Assembly (NCBI RefSeq): GCF_050003625.1
Contig: NC_134400.1
Location: 225,038,085-225,102,084 of the forward strand
Origin: Haematobia irritans
Lineage: Eukaryota > Arthropoda > Insecta > Diptera > Muscidae
Length of the DNA: 64,000 bases
Direction: 5' to 3'
The position numbers and the translations under genes were made by a program. The notes beneath the pieces were generated by a model, which worked only from the letters and a program-made list of their open reading frames with translations, had not been told where the DNA came from and ran no database searches. Position 1 is the first letter of the stretch. Every line of letters begins with the position of its first letter. This document shows, in pieces, positions 10,162-22,320 of this stretch.

Positions 10162-11708
10162 GACATATGATAGGTAATATCTTGGGCAATGTCTTTCTTG
10201 TAGGAGGTAATCATTTCTTGCAGAATTTATTGATAGCTCAGTTGCAAACACTAACTAAAATTTTATTTATAGATTTCGTCGTCGTCTTTCTCTAATTCTT
10301 TTACCGAAAAACTAGTGGCATACCTCCTGCACTGCCGTATGCTTGCAGCATCAATAGCAACTGTATTGTTAATTTCTCGCATAATATATTTGTCCAGGCT
10401 TACAATTTAACTCTCGATATTTCGGTAAATCACCACTTAAGTTACTGTCACTATTCACCGAACTTCGCTGACAATTTTCATAAAATCTAGAACTTATAAA
10501 AGCCTGGTGAATGAATACATATATTAGGTAGGTCGTCATTACTTCCAAGTATACCCGATTGTATTATGTAATGACTTACTAACTATTAATGAACTATTGA
10601 ATTAATTATCCCGCAAAAAAATGTAGCCACAAAATCCAAAAACAAAATTCTTTTTGTGCAAAATCGGGTCAGAAAGTCATTCTTTTAGACATCGATGGTA
10701 TTTAATTTGCATCAGTTCTGCTAATGCTAGGCTTCCTCTACTAATTCAAATTTTAGTTGGAAAAACTTTTCTTATCATTTTGGTTTATTTTTATACATTT
10801 TTAAGCAATTTAATAATGCTTTCAATCATCAAGAAAATTTGAATATTTAAAAAGCATTCTGTCCATAGAGCAAAAACAAGCCCTATGAGTGCCAACGTAA
10901 TTGGTTCTCGGGTTCAACGACTTTACACATACGTCATAGACATCACCTCCATTGTCAGCTGTGCTGCCAATTGGCACAACACCCTAGTTAGGGCCAATGA
11001 TCTAAGACCAAGGTGCGTGCTGTGACAGTTTCCGTTTCATCACCCTGCTATCGTTGTAATCAATCCCAAATGATATCCAGGTCATTGTGGTAGGCTTAAT
11101 CATTTAATCGAATTCATTTTCAAAAATTCATTGAATGGAGAGGGTGGTTCTTATCGGGGTCATATTTCAAGTTCATAGAGGAGGCGACTTTGTAATAGTT
11201 ACAAAATTCATTTTAAACAATTTTGGTTACACACGACGACGGCGAGGTATTCATGCTACAATGTGACATTGAAATTTCATCGCATTGAGGTATGGAGGAG
11301 GTTCATGTACGATTGTGGACACTTTTTTGTTTTTTGCTTTTTTGTATGAACTTGAACTTTTATTTTGGAACACATAAAAATAATTAAACCGCATTCATTG
11401 TCATCATCGTAAGGCGGTTGTGTCATTGTCAACACAAAAAAAAAACAAATAAAATCAAAAAGAATTTCAACAGAAAATAAGGCTAATTCTCCAGCGAACA
11501 AATAGAAGGCAGGCCATAAAAGCAAAAAAAAAAAAAAACACAACAACAGCAATATGAATGTAATAAAACGGAATGATGACATAAAGAATTTCATTATTTT
11601 TAAGACGGCACATTGGGATGTGAGGATTATGAATGGAATATTATGGTTAATTACCATAAAACCAGAGAAATTGCATTTGCATAGATTGATAAGATAAAAT
11701 TCGTTATC
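10162..11708. other. unassigned sequence
   Basis: No supported gene. A 145-codon minus frame at 11277-11714 is phenylalanine/leucine-rich because it crosses long A tracts and lacks family resemblance. The block near 10860-11060 is GC-richer but has no sustained frame. Confidence 0.45.
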
Positions 11709-11710
11709 TA

Positions 11711-11966
11711 ACACAGAAAATAATACATCACCAATATTTATTCAATGAAATTTTTAATTGGATTAAAAAATCAATAAAAATTTGATTGATTCAAAAACTT
11801 TTTTAATCAAAATTAAAATCTATCAAAAGAAAATTAATTGTATCAAATAAGTTTTTTAATTAGATCAATTAATTTTTTAATTGACGTGTGTGATTGCTTC
11901 TACCATTTCTGCGATTGAAGATATTTCAATTAAAAATTAATTGGCTCAAGTAATATCGTAGTTGAG
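11711..11966. mobile_element. ATTAATTG-rich MITE (copy 1)
   Basis: Starts ACACAGAAAATAAT after TA and ends near GTTGAG before TA. The interior is full of AATTAATT/TTGAT motifs and carries TTTCTGCGATTGAAGA, closely matching TTTCTGTGATTGAAGA in the copy at 43726-43956. The terminal repeat is weak here, so boundaries are approximate. Confidence 0.6.
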
Positions 11967-11968
11967 TA

Positions 11969-13930
11969 CAAAAACATTAACATAAACATAAATCTAGCGA
12001 ACCGGTCGCTAGAGTGTTCTTTGCATATAGCGACAATTTCATTTCCTTTTGCCATCTTGCCTATTTTCGATATTTTAGTCGACTGTTTCGCACATTTTTG
12101 GGATCACCATTCGGTTGCTATGATTAAAATTGTAGTGGCGAGTGTTGTTGCTATTAATGTGCTCCCGACGACATCATCATCATCATCAAGAGATAAGAAA
12201 GAGAAAATGTCTACTAAAAATGAATTAATTTAATCATATTTATCATCTACCCCATCAGAAGCTTTCATCACCATCGTGAACGTCTTTACCCATGACTCTC
12301 TATCATTGGAAAAACAAAAAAACAATCACCTGAAGCTGATGGTGACGTATTGTGGGGGATCTGATAGTTGCGTTACATACAAGGTTGGACACCAACATCA
12401 TACAATTTTAATTAGACAATTAAATGAAAATTATTTGTTTTTTTGTTAGTTATAAACGAAAACACAAAATCGTGAGAAGAATACAAAAAAAAACCTAAGT
12501 AATTGAAGCTCCATCATTAATCTGGATGGGGAAAAAATACTTTGCAAATTAATGCAACACAGACATATTCCCTAGAAATCACACAATAGGAAGCATTAAA
12601 TTAGACAAAAATGGCATAAGATTAAGAATATTATGGTTGACATCCGACAGTCTATACATCAATCTTCTAGCCATTGGATTGGATTCTACACCGCAGCCAC
12701 AGTGATAATCAAATTAACAACACAAATAATTACAATGTCCAAGGCAAGGCAACACTGACACCAACACAACTGGGACAATAACAACAATAATAAATGATGC
12801 ATTTTATGACAACAAAATACCTTGAGTCACGGCGAGTGTGCCCTACAAATAATGTGTGAGTGGTGAGATGTAAGAGAGAAGGTTCTTCGAGTAAGACATG
12901 AGATACTTGTGTTATTTTGTTCTCCATTCGAGTGTTCTCTGTTTGTTTTGGCTTGGTATTTTGTATGCAACTCAGGCCTCCGGAAACAACATAAAAAACA
13001 AAACGGTGCCATATATTTAACTGTTCGCTTGAGAATACTCATGAAGAATATTTAATTGGAAAAGAATTCAGTGTGAAAACATAATGCATGTTAATGTTAA
13101 TTCAATTGAAAGCCATAAAGTTGCTTAATTGAAAATAGGGATGCCAAAGTGAATAAATTTTGGGTATTATTACTTGTATAAGACATGAATTTTCATAGTA
13201 ACGAAATAAAACATCCATGAAAATAGAAATACGAGAAATCTTTAAACCTATTACTCTATATAAATTACAAACATCATCATTGTTTCTTTGTGAATTGGGA
13301 ACCCCTATTCCCTTTTTAGATAACTTATTTAATCTAATCTCTCATTCCAAATTTGACAAGGTCAATATTCTGACATTAAACTGAAAACATTCTAAGGAAT
13401 TTTCCAATATATAATGAAAGCAAGCAATATTGATTCAATTAAATTTTTAGAATCACGAGATATCCATGTGGTAATCATTGGTTTGTGTAATCATATCTAA
13501 GTAGATACGAAGATAAAACCTTGTAAGTCCGGTATTAATCATTTTTTCCCAATCAGAAATATCATAACAGGCACGAAATCTGTAATCTTTTACGGTTTAT
13601 AATTTATTGCAGCACAATCTTTCAAATCAATAAAGTGTCACCCAATGGATGAAGTATATAAATTAATGTTGACTGGAAGAACTTATAACATTAATATAAA
13701 AAATGAACATAAGAACAAAACATGGAAGTCTATTCGCTTTTTTTAATACGTGGCTTAATCAGCTTTTTTCGCCTGCTGCAAACTGCACCCATTTTACCTG
13801 GATTCAAAATTGTATCCCAATCTATAATACTGTATAGTTTCAATATAATTAATAAATTTTCTTATCCGAAGAAGATTAAGGAGAAGTTCGACTGTATAAA
13901 CATTTAATAATATTAATTGACACTTTCATT
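11969..13930. other. unassigned sequence
   Basis: Unique AT-rich DNA. Short frames near 12021, 12730, 12827 and 13722 show no domain or splice support. A TCA/CAT trinucleotide tract lies near 12175. Confidence 0.4.
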
Positions 13931-14349
13931 CCCAGCAAAAAAATTTAGAAGTTCTTCCAAAGGCATAACTTTAAAAGCACTTCCAGAAGATGCACTCCCA
14001 ATGATGTTCTTTATTTTAACTACCCAGGAAGTTCTTTTAATTCAATTTTTTATAACTTGGTTTTTTTTTTCATACTTTTAATGGGCAATTTTAACTTTTT
14101 ATACCCTCCACCATAGGATGGGGGTATATTAACTTTGTCATTCCGTTTGTAACACATCGAAATATTGCTCTAAGACCCCATAAAGTATATATATTCTGGG
14201 TCGTGGTGAAATTCTGAGTCGATCTAAGCATGTCCGTCCGTCCGTCCGTCTGTTGAAATCACCCTAACTTCCGAACGAAACAAGCTATCGACTTGAAACT
14301 TGGCACCAGTAGTTGTTATTGATGTAGGTCGGATGGTATTGCAAATAGG

Positions 14350-15010
14350 CCATATCGGTCCACTTTTACGTATAGCCCCCATATAAAGGGACCCTCAGAT
14401 TTGGCTTGTGGAGCCTCTAACAGAGGCACATTTCATCCGATCCGGCTGAAATTTGGTACATGGTGTTGGTATACGTTCTCTAACAACCATGCAAAAAATT
14501 GGTTCACATCGGTCTATAATTATATATAGCCCCCATATAAACCGATCCCCAGATTTGGCTTGCGAAGCCTCAAGGAGAAGCAAATTTCATCCGATCTTGC
14601 TGAAATTTGGTACATGGTGTTGGTATATGGTCTCTAACAACCATGCAAAAATTGGTCCACACCGGTCCATAATTATATATAGCCCCCATATAAACCGATC
14701 CCCAGATTTGGCTTGCGGAGCCTCAAAGAGAAGCAAATTTCATCCGATCCGGCTGAAATTTGGTACATGGTGTTGGTATATGGTTTCTAACAACCATGCA
14801 AAAATTGGTCCACATAATAATTATATATAGCCCCCATATAAACCGATCCCCAGATTTGACCTTCGGAGTCTCTTGAAGGAGCAAAATTCATCCGATCGGG
14901 TTCAAATTTGGAACGTGGTGTTAGTATATGGCCGCTAACAACCATACCCAAATTGGTCCATATCGGTCTATAGTTATATATAGCCGATCTACAATCACAC
15001 AAAAATTGGT
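14350..15010 (+). repeat. tandem array, five 153-bp-type units
   Basis: Anchor positions after the ATATAG motif are 14376, 14530, 14683, 14831 and 14984: spacings 154, 153, 148 and 153. The 148 spacing reflects a small loss near 14815. Open frames on both strands here are by-products of the repeat. Confidence 0.85.
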
Positions 15011-15052
15011 CCATATCGGTTCATAATCATGGTTGCCACTCGAGCCAAAAAT

Positions 15053-15305
15053 AATCTATCAAAATTTTATTTCTATAGAAAATTTTTTCACAATTTTATT
15101 TCTATAGAAAATTTTGTCAAAATTGTATTTCTATAGAATATTTTGTCAACATTTTATTTCTATAAAAAATGTTGTTCAAATTTTATTTATATATAAAATA
15201 TTGTTTAAATTTATCAAAATTAAATCTATCAAAATTTTATTTCTATAGAAAATTTTTTCAAAATTTTATTTCTATAGAAAATTTTGTCAAAATTTTATTT
15301 CTATA
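15053..15305 (+). repeat. 29-bp palindromic array, left part
   Basis: Units with the TTTCTATAGAAA core as in 3207-3536. The array is broken at 15305 by a TA insertion of the next element and resumes at 17122. Confidence 0.85.
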
Positions 15306-16563
15306 CACTGTTAGAAAAATATGTTTTTCATATGTTCCGATATAAACAAAATGTGTTTCGGGCACGATTTTAAACCACAATATATTTAAGTGCGAACATG
15401 TAATGTTCCTGAACTAACACTAAATGTTTGGGACATCTATGTTAATATGTTAGAATATATTATGTTTGGGGCATGAATGTTTCATAAAAATCATATGTGT
15501 GAATACAAACATATATAAATTTACAAATTTCGACTAAACATACATATGTTGTGATATTTTATTCAAAGCGACAGAGAGAGTATAGAGAGAAATAGAGATG
15601 GAAACCGGGAGAGTTGACGAAAGATATCAATATAACACAGCAAAAGAGTCAAAAGAGAACAATTTCTGTGAAACCGCTTGTATGTTGTTTCGGAAAACTG
15701 TTTTATGATAAGGCCAAAAATTTGATATGTTTAAGTCTAAATATTATTTAATTTGAATAAAGAGAATATACATTCTGAACCAAGAGAATAGACATTTGAA
15801 AAACAAACAGCTTATGTTTTCGCCTTGAGAGCAGCATTTTATGTATGTGTGGACATGTGTTTTGTTTATCATTTTGGCATTATGGGCACAATTTTTTTCT
15901 TGGTTCGTTAAAAGAAATCAGGGGTCTTCATAAAAATAACGAAAGGGCACTATACTCTTTTTAGAGTTGGGACAGTAAAATGAAATAAGGAGGAAATAGT
16001 GAAAAATTACACAGTAAAATGTAAAAAAACAAACTTTAGTTCCTCTTTATTAAAAAGTAGTCCACGAGGAGTTGACGGACACCATCAAATATAAAAGCGG
16101 GCATTAAGTTCGAGTTTTACAGCTAAAACAATTTAAAAAGTTTATTTTCTTTAAAATGAATTATTAAAGAAAAATGAAAGGAATTTTAGAGCGATGGTGT
16201 TAAATGCTAGTAAAAAACTGTTCACTCCTAAATAAATTTATGTTTATATTATAAAATTATGTATGTATGTTTATACTCGACTCCACGTTCTTCTTTTGTT
16301 AGTTTTTGAATTCCTTCCAAATTTTAAAGTTTTGTACAAAAACAGTTTTTTATTACAAGATTGTTATTTTTGCAATAAAAAATAATATTTTATCCAAAAA
16401 TCAGTCAATTTCGTTTATATCAAGCACTGTTACTGACTATAAATCTTTAATAACGCACATTTCGAAGTTTCATTTAAAAAAAAATAATATAGTATAAATA
16501 TAAATGTGTAAATTAAAAAAAAAAAAAAAAAAAAAACAAAAAAAAAAATGTTCGGTCGGAGCA

Positions 16564-16618
16564 GGGATTGAACCCACGACCCTTTGCATGCAAGGCAGAC
16601 ATGCTAACCACTGCTCCA
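16564..16618 (-). promoter_or_regulatory. tRNA-like pol III promoter (reverse)
   Basis: Read on the minus strand: box A-like TGGAGCAGTGG (16618-16608, one consensus mismatch) and box B-like GGTTCAATCCC (16574-16564). The flanking CGACCGAACA matches the SINE head, so this looks like a SINE head without its body, followed by a long T/A homopolymer. Confidence 0.65.
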
Positions 16619-16745
16619 CGTGGCAAACAAATGTATGTTTCTGTTAAATAATGTTATGTTTGCATAGGCTCGTGGGCGCTGCAAACTATGCTATATAAAT
16701 ATAACTTAAAACGATAATTATCTACTGGTGACTATAACAGCTACG

Positions 16746-16800
16746 TAGCCCAGTGGATAGTGTGTTGGCTTACAAACTGTATGGTCCTCGGTTCGATTCT
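16746..16800 (+). promoter_or_regulatory. tRNA-like pol III promoter (forward)
   Basis: Box A TAGCCCAGTGG (16746-16756) fits the consensus fully. Box B-like GGTTCGATTCT (16790-16800) differs in its last base. Spacing is 44 bp. A decayed equivalent sits near 45472-45535 in the related element, so the unit belongs to the element. I do not call a tRNA gene: no clean cloverleaf is evident. Confidence 0.6.
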
Positions 16801-17121
16801 CCGTGCAGGCGAAAGGTAAAATTTAAAAAATTTATAAAAGTGAATAATTTCTTCAACATTATTTGTATTACAGAGAAAGGTGCCAATAACTAAAAAAAAA
16901 TCGTGGAAGTGAAAATTACGAGTATGTTAGGGAATGAGCACAATCGTGTTTGGGAAAAATTCTTCCAAGCATATAATATTTTTGGCTCAAAATGCTTCCA
17001 AACATATAATATGTTCACATAAAACAAACATATTAATGTTTCGGCAGTATGCAATAATATATGTGCTTCCTGCAAAATATGTTTGGAACATATGTTAAAG
17101 AAGCGATTTTTTTTGAGGGTG

Positions 17122-17352
17122 TAGAATATTTTGTCAAAATTTTATTTCTATAAAAAGTTTTGTTCAAATTTTATTTCTATATAAAATTTTGTTTAAATTT
17201 TATTTCTGTAGAAAATTTTGTCAAAATTGTATTTCTAAAGAAAATTTTGTCAAAATTTTATTTCTATAATTTTTTTTTAAATTTTGTTAAAATTTTATTT
17301 CTATAGAAAATTTCGTCAAAATTTTATGTCTATAGAAAATTTTGTCAAACTG
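17122..17352 (+). repeat. 29-bp palindromic array, right part
   Basis: Continuation of the array broken at 15305; units with AAAATTTTGT and TTTCTATAGAAA-type cores continue to the AAACTGAATTATATACG block that also ends the array in copy A. Confidence 0.85.
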
Positions 17353-17784
17353 AATTATATACGTATTTGATCGATCTTTTTTGATTTAATATATATGGAC
17401 TTACATACAATTTAGAAGACGGTGTTAGGAGGTTTTAAGATACCTTGCCGTCGGCAAGCGTTACCGCAACTTAAGTAATTCGATTGTGAATTTTTGAAAA
17501 TATTTGAGGTCAAACGTTTCCGGCAAGCATTAAAATCCATTAAAAATTATAAAAAATTATAAAAATTATTTATTTGACAAAATATCACAGAATTTTTTAA
17601 TTTACATCCAAAACATTGAATTCGGATCACATCTTCAGAAGTGATGCAAATTCAGTACAACGGCTGTTCAAATGGATGACTTCCGTCCAATGACAATTCC
17701 TTGTTAAATTCATCGCTTCTGCGCCACTTCCGGATCCAAAAAGAACATTTTCATTACTTTTTTGGCGACGCCTTTTTTGCTGGG

Positions 17785-19704
17785 TTGTGTAAGAGAGAGA
17801 TCACAACAACAAGGTTTGTTACTATAACAATGCTTCTAACCACCAATAAATGTCATAATTTAATTAATAAATAAATTTACACAACATTTGGAGATCACAA
17901 CAAAATGAGCCACGGGCAGCATGCATTCACAGTCCAATAAACAATAAAATTAAGCTCAAAACAATTTAATGACTATAAAAAAAAATAGATGAAGAAGCAT
18001 AATAACCCCGAGGCTTTTAAACAACAACATGGAATTGTGTAAAGTAAAACAATTACAAAGATGGAAAGGGAAAATAAAAGAATTTCAGGACTGTCAGTCA
18101 TCTTGGAGACCTTTCACGGCAGGGCTCCCATTTCAAAGACAGATAAATCTTTTGTAAGTTTTACTTTTTTTAATAAACCAAAAAAAAAACCAATGGAATG
18201 CATTAAGAAATGCATACAACACTGCTCATACATACATTTAATTGACAGAAATATTTTACCCTGCCCTTCTCACTCCTCACCCTCCCACCAAAACACTCAA
18301 ACATTCCGGGTTAATTGTTTAAAACTACAACCAAAGAAAAAATGAATTTGGAGATCCCCCCATGAAAACTGGCAAGCATCCACACAGATGTTCGTTTTTT
18401 TTTTTTGTCTGTGAAGTTTGTTTGTCTTGTCGCTGTTCATGTTCGATGCTCGTGAATGACTTGAAAATATGAAGAATGTGAGAAATAGAAATACACAGCA
18501 GCAGAATTGAGATAATTAAATGAATAGAGTGGGCTCTTTGGGGAGATAATGGGGAGAGTGTAGGGTGTAGAGGGCTGTAAGGGGGCCCAGAATATTTGTG
18601 CAGCAGCTGAACAGTAAAATCATTTGTTCGAAATCACCCATCCACCAACCATGCAGCAGTTATCAGGCATATGAAGCTATGTTAGATAGAGCATCACCGG
18701 AAAGCGATACATCTTCCAGTGGCGTTCCAAGACATTAAATATTTTTGATTTGTGACTTGTGAAGCTGCTACAGCCACAGCACAACTCAAACTTCAGATGC
18801 AGCAGCCACTGAAGCTTATTCCATTGTTGAGAGCTCTTGTTTTATGTGTGGTGATTAAGTGAAATCGCCCTCATGAGGTCACTTTATGAGAAGCTATTTT
18901 TTGTAGAGAGGAAATTTGTGCTTGTTTTTGTTTTTGTATCTGTGGCATTTTTTCGGTATCATTGTTAATGGGTTCATAGATATCTCTTTGGTGTCATTTT
19001 CCAATCTCTAATTTTCGGATACAAAAAAAAAAAATACACACACAGACACTCAAATGAACGAAATGAGCTTTAAGCCGTTAGGTAGACAACAAAATAGGAA
19101 ATAATAACTTTCTTATCTCACAACTGCAAGGGGGCAATATGATGTTGCTTCGCATAATAAAATAATTAAAAATAGTAAAAAAAAAACAACAAATAAGGGG
19201 GTTTTAATTCAATTAACGAATTAATTGAATCGCAATTATATAATTTCATTTATATTGATGTAGTTTGATTTAATTTAATACATCGTACTTAATATATTAA
19301 ATATCTTATATTTAAATATTTATAGTTAAATTATATAAATATAATGATATACAATTTAAATGCATTAATTTTAAAATTGGTTTAAGCTAAGGATATGGCC
19401 ACCCATTGAGATTGTTAGCTGTGACTTAATTCGTCAGGTTTCCTCTTCTTATTATTAACGTGAAGACAGTGGTGGTAGAAAAATGGTCAATTTGGGAATA
19501 ATAATTCGAGTATTTGGGAATAACAATTCGAATTTTCGTAGCCTATTCTGAAGGCTACGAAAATTCGAACTAGCCAGCGATGAAACATGTATAGCCAGGC
19601 TTGTGTAGATTGGTATCTGGCATTTTCTTGTCCATAATTTAATAACATCAACTCTTTAAGGTTAATGTCGTCCACTAAGCTCGTATGAAAATAATTTGAA
19701 CAAA
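17785..19704. other. unassigned sequence
   Basis: Mostly unique DNA. A frame at 18061-18345 ends in lysine-rich low complexity and has no recognisable domain. The 18440-18860 block is GC-richer but shows no sustained frame or convincing splice pair. A short inverted pair surrounding 19504-19570 (ATTCGAATTTTCGTAGCCT) is noted. Confidence 0.4.
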
Positions 19705-19933
19705 CAATCAGCCTTTATTGATATCTTCCGGAAAGAAATTTTAGACAAACGAAATTCGCCTTCGTTATAAAGTATTTTCTTTAAGAGATAATAAAGCCGA
19801 AATTATGACAACCATTGCAACAATGGTCTCTAATCGGTTTTATTTGGCTTCAAAGAAAATTGTTTAGTGTCAAATGAAAACTTCGTTTTTCCAAAAATTT
19901 CATTTCTCCGAAAAGCCAACACTTCTTTCAGTG
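19705..19933. mobile_element. ACGAAATTTTAGAC-type MITE (copy 1)
   Basis: Contains GGAAAGAAATTTTAGACAAACGAA on the left and its approximate complement (AAACTTCGTTTTTCCAAAAATTTC, 19876-19911) on the right; these are shared with 28845-29073. The right end TCTTTCAGTG is followed by TA. The left end is decayed, so its boundary is approximate. Confidence 0.6.
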
Positions 19934-19935
19934 TA

Positions 19936-20545
19936 TATACAAAAGAATATTTCTTATATCAGGTTAAAAAAACTCCCTTTTCTAAATTTTACCAACACTT
20001 TGTTGTTTTTTTTTTTTCACATTCCCATTGAAATGATCTACTTTTGAATCCATCAACTGTCAAAATAGACGCCTTCATGCATATTTGCAAACTGAAATAT
20101 ATGGGCGACATAGTAATGTTCTATTGCAGCAGTTTGAAAAAAAAACAAACGGCAACTAATGCTGTATATGCTCTAATTGATTGTAAATATTTTAGAATCA
20201 CTGAAGTAGGTTTCCACAAAAACGAATATGGAGTGACGGATCATAATGATCATTGTTTTTGCCATAATTAATCTAAGCTACAACTAATATTTGCCATAAT
20301 GTTAAGAACATTATCGAAATTAGGAATTATGGCATTTTGTTATTAGTCATTAAAATTGAGCCCCCGCAACAGTTTCATAAATAGTATGTATGAATTCATG
20401 TTTTCTAGGAAATAAAGCAATCGTTCATACCATTAGGAACACTTTCATATTATGAATGATGTGACTGATATGACTGTGTACTAACATGAGTAAAATTTTA
20501 TTGGTACGAAACCAAAGGTCTTGAATAGTACTAGAAATGCAAGTA
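19936..20545. other. unassigned sequence
   Basis: No gene supported. A 75-codon frame near 20044 lacks an ATG at its called start and resembles nothing known to me. Confidence 0.4.
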
Positions 20546-20987
20546 CACTGAAAAAAATATTTACGTGATATTAAAGATTATGCAACTTAAATTTTAGGAT
20601 GCGAAATATTAAGGACAAATTTCTATAAAATAATGACAACTTAATTAAATTAAAGTTTATAATTTTTGCTTTAAAATTTTTTTTCATTAAATTTAGGACA
20701 CAAATTTTGTGAATTTGCGCTCCTCCGTTAAAGTCGTATGTCTTCCAACTAAGCCTAATTTTCCTTAAAGTAAAGAAATACATTTTCGATTTAAATAACT
20801 TGTCCTTAAATTAACTGAAATATTGAAACTTTAGATTTCAGATAAAAACGCTTCAAATATAGGCTAAGACTTATTTTAAGGATTTAGCGTCTTTGGTTTA
20901 AAGATTTTTATAATTATATAATTTTATAATTTTGATTTTTAAACTGGCATTTGTTTATAAGCGAGTACCTTATTAAGAAGGTAATGA

Positions 20988-21020
20988 TATGGTCTTCAAC
21001 CGTCGAACTGAACGGACGTG
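20988..21020 (+). promoter_or_regulatory. candidate internal LINE promoter with DPE
   Basis: GGACGTG at 21014-21020 matches the downstream promoter element used by fly LINEs such as I factor and jockey. If transcription starts at the A shared by the target duplication and the element (20987), the motif begins at +28, the usual DPE position. No TATA box is needed in such promoters. Spacing is read directly; function is inferred. Confidence 0.5.
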
Positions 21021-21096
21021 TTTTTTAATAGCGGAGTATTTCATCGTAATAAGTACTTATTACGAATTTCACGTGTGGTGGAAATAATAAACCACC

Positions 21097-22320
21097 ATGC
21101 AGCGAAATTCAAAGTCATCCACTGGGTTGCTAACTTCAGGGCCCAGTGGACGGGTAACGACTGAAGTTATAAATTTGGGCATCGACCAAGAGTCAGGCCC
21201 AATTAGTCGACCTGTAGACGGGTCGACTGGCGGTGACACTTTGGCAAGTCGAACCTTTTCTAAGGTGACGACATCAAAAGGAGGCAATCCCTCTCGAAAG
21301 AGATTCAAGGAACGAAGAAATGCTTTGTTTATCCTAAAGAAATTAGGATCAGTCGACCCAAGCACGTTGTCGGCTAAGCAAAGCGATTCCTTAAATTGGG
21401 CTCAAGGAATTCTTGAAGCTGGAAAAAGGGAACGATCACCGGATGAGCTGCCATCCTCTAAACGGGATCAAAGATCGTTTGCCTCAGTTGCAAAAGACAG
21501 CCTTGTGATGGCTATTATTAATAAAGGAGCATTGGACGGTATGATTCCAAGGCAAAAATGGGGGGAAATTGAGAACGCGATGTCTGGTGTCTACTCAGAG
21601 GTGCGAAAAAAGTTTCCCGGACCAAGTCCTCGACGGCAAGATGCTGGATGGTATCAAGGACGATATAAGTTAATAGCTTTTGCAGACCAGAGGTCTATGG
21701 ATTGCTTTAAAGCTTCATTGATGCTAATTGGTGAAGTTTGGGAAGGAGCCGCTTTGGAGTTAGTCGATAAAAAAGACATACCGGCTAAACCTAGAGCACA
21801 TGCATGGATACCGGCAAACCCTCCTGATCCTGAGTCAATACTAGAGAGACTAAAAGAATGTAACCCAGATCTTCCAACCGCCGATTGGAAGGTTGGTCGT
21901 TTGGATGAGGTGGATGGACCAAGACGACATGCGGTGTTTATATTAAACATAGAGTCGCTGCCACATCTAGCCCAGACCCAAGGACGCGTAAGTTATGGCT
22001 TTCATGATATCCATATGAAGGTATACAAAAGCGATCAGCCAAAGGATTCCGAAACGGACAAGCCTCCGGTAGAGTCAGCAGTGGAAAAATCTCCTAGCGA
22101 AGCCGAAGGAGACATAAAACCTGCAGACTATGGCGAAAATCATATGCGGGAAGTTTCTACAGGCTCAAGCCTCACCAAAACTGAACCGCGGATTGTTGCG
22201 AGAGTCACCGAGATCTGTGAAGAGGAAGCCCTTGATGACTCAATTGAAGCGGCTGATGTGACGGTGGTTGAAAATTTGGATGGTTCTACGGTTCCTCCAG
22301 ATAAATCTTCACCATTGTAA
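21097..22320 (+). CDS. LINE ORF1 protein (DUF4780-like, nucleic-acid-binding)
   Basis: A 407-residue protein, first frame of the LINE. The N-terminal third (to about residue 120) is Ser/Thr/Lys/Arg-rich and probably disordered. Residues about 128-320 resemble the insect retroelement domain DUF4780: GWYQGRYKLIAFADQRSMDC, then WEGAALELVD, an RAHAWIPANPPDPESIL segment, DWKVGRLDE and a closing GRVSYGFHDIHMKVYK. There is no CCHC zinc knuckle. The tail is acidic and Ser/Pro-rich. In LINEs of this kind ORF1 coats the RNA and forms the ribonucleoprotein that re-enters the nucleus; that role is from family knowledge. The ATG at 21097 (context AACCACCATGC) is the first in frame. Its last 41 bases overlap ORF2 in another frame. 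Confidence 0.8.
   Translation: MQRNSKSSTGLLTSGPSGRVTTEVINLGIDQESGPISRPVDGSTGGDTLASRTFSKVTTSKGGNPSRKRFKERRNALFILKKLGSVDPSTLSAKQSDSLNWAQGILEAGKRERSPDELPSSKRDQRSFASVAKDSLVMAIINKGALDGMIPRQKWGEIENAMSGVYSEVRKKFPGPSPRRQDAGWYQGRYKLIAFADQRSMDCFKASLMLIGEVWEGAALELVDKKDIPAKPRAHAWIPANPPDPESILERLKECNPDLPTADWKVGRLDEVDGPRRHAVFILNIESLPHLAQTQGRVSYGFHDIHMKVYKSDQPKDSETDKPPVESAVEKSPSEAEGDIKPADYGENHMREVSTGSSLTKTEPRIVARVTEICEEEALDDSIEAADVTVVENLDGSTVPPDKSSPL

Larger units (their letters stand above)
15306..17121 (+). mobile_element. TA-flanked CATATG-rich element carrying tRNA-like units
   Basis: Element of 1.8 kb with termini CACTGTTAGAAAAATATG (15306) and TTTTTGAGGGTG (ending 17121), flanked by TA (15304-15305, 17122-17123). 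Subterminal blocks share CATATGTTCC in inverted orientation. The interior has many CATATGTTTG-type motifs, a SINE-like head (16545-16626, reverse) and a second tRNA-like unit (16739-16816, forward). A shorter relative at 45223-46097 shares both ends and the AAAGGTAAAATT and CGTGGAAGTGA blocks. No transposase frame seen. It disrupts the 29-bp array, so it is younger than repeat copy B. Confidence 0.78.
14100..17486 (+). mobile_element. 153-bp-unit repeat family 1, copy B (right end deleted, interrupted)
   Basis: The left end (TATACCCTCCACCATAGGAT from 14100), the GTCCGTCCGTC run, 153-bp units and 29-bp array follow the order of copy A. It is interrupted by the element at 15306-17121, which landed inside the 29-bp array. 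The right part stops near 17486 at ATTCGATTGTG, losing the terminal GGAGGGTA and GGCCTGGCC hairpin of copy A and joining straight to the host element, so a deletion has removed the end. Confidence 0.82.
13931..17784 (+). mobile_element. CCCAGCAAAAAA-ended element hosting a nested stack
   Basis: Left end CCCAGCAAAAAAATTTAGAA (13931) and right end TTTTTTGCTGGG (ending 17784) form an inverted pair. The same interior order (AAGTTCTT, AAAGGCAYAACTTTAAAAG, GGAAGTT, AATGGGCAATTT, then GTGATGCAAATTCAGT) occurs at about 48547-49740, confirming a family. Here it has been split at 14100 by repeat family 1 copy B, and the two host parts resume after about 17487. No protein and no clear target duplication. 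Confidence 0.7.

Noticed and set aside
11277..11714. 145-codon minus-strand frame rich in Phe and Leu
   Set aside because: Composition follows A-rich plus-strand DNA; no transmembrane protein family resemblance and it runs into a MITE.
16739..16816. genuine tRNA gene
   Set aside because: A and B boxes are present but acceptor and anticodon stems do not pair cleanly, there is no terminator T-run directly after, and a decayed copy exists in a related element.
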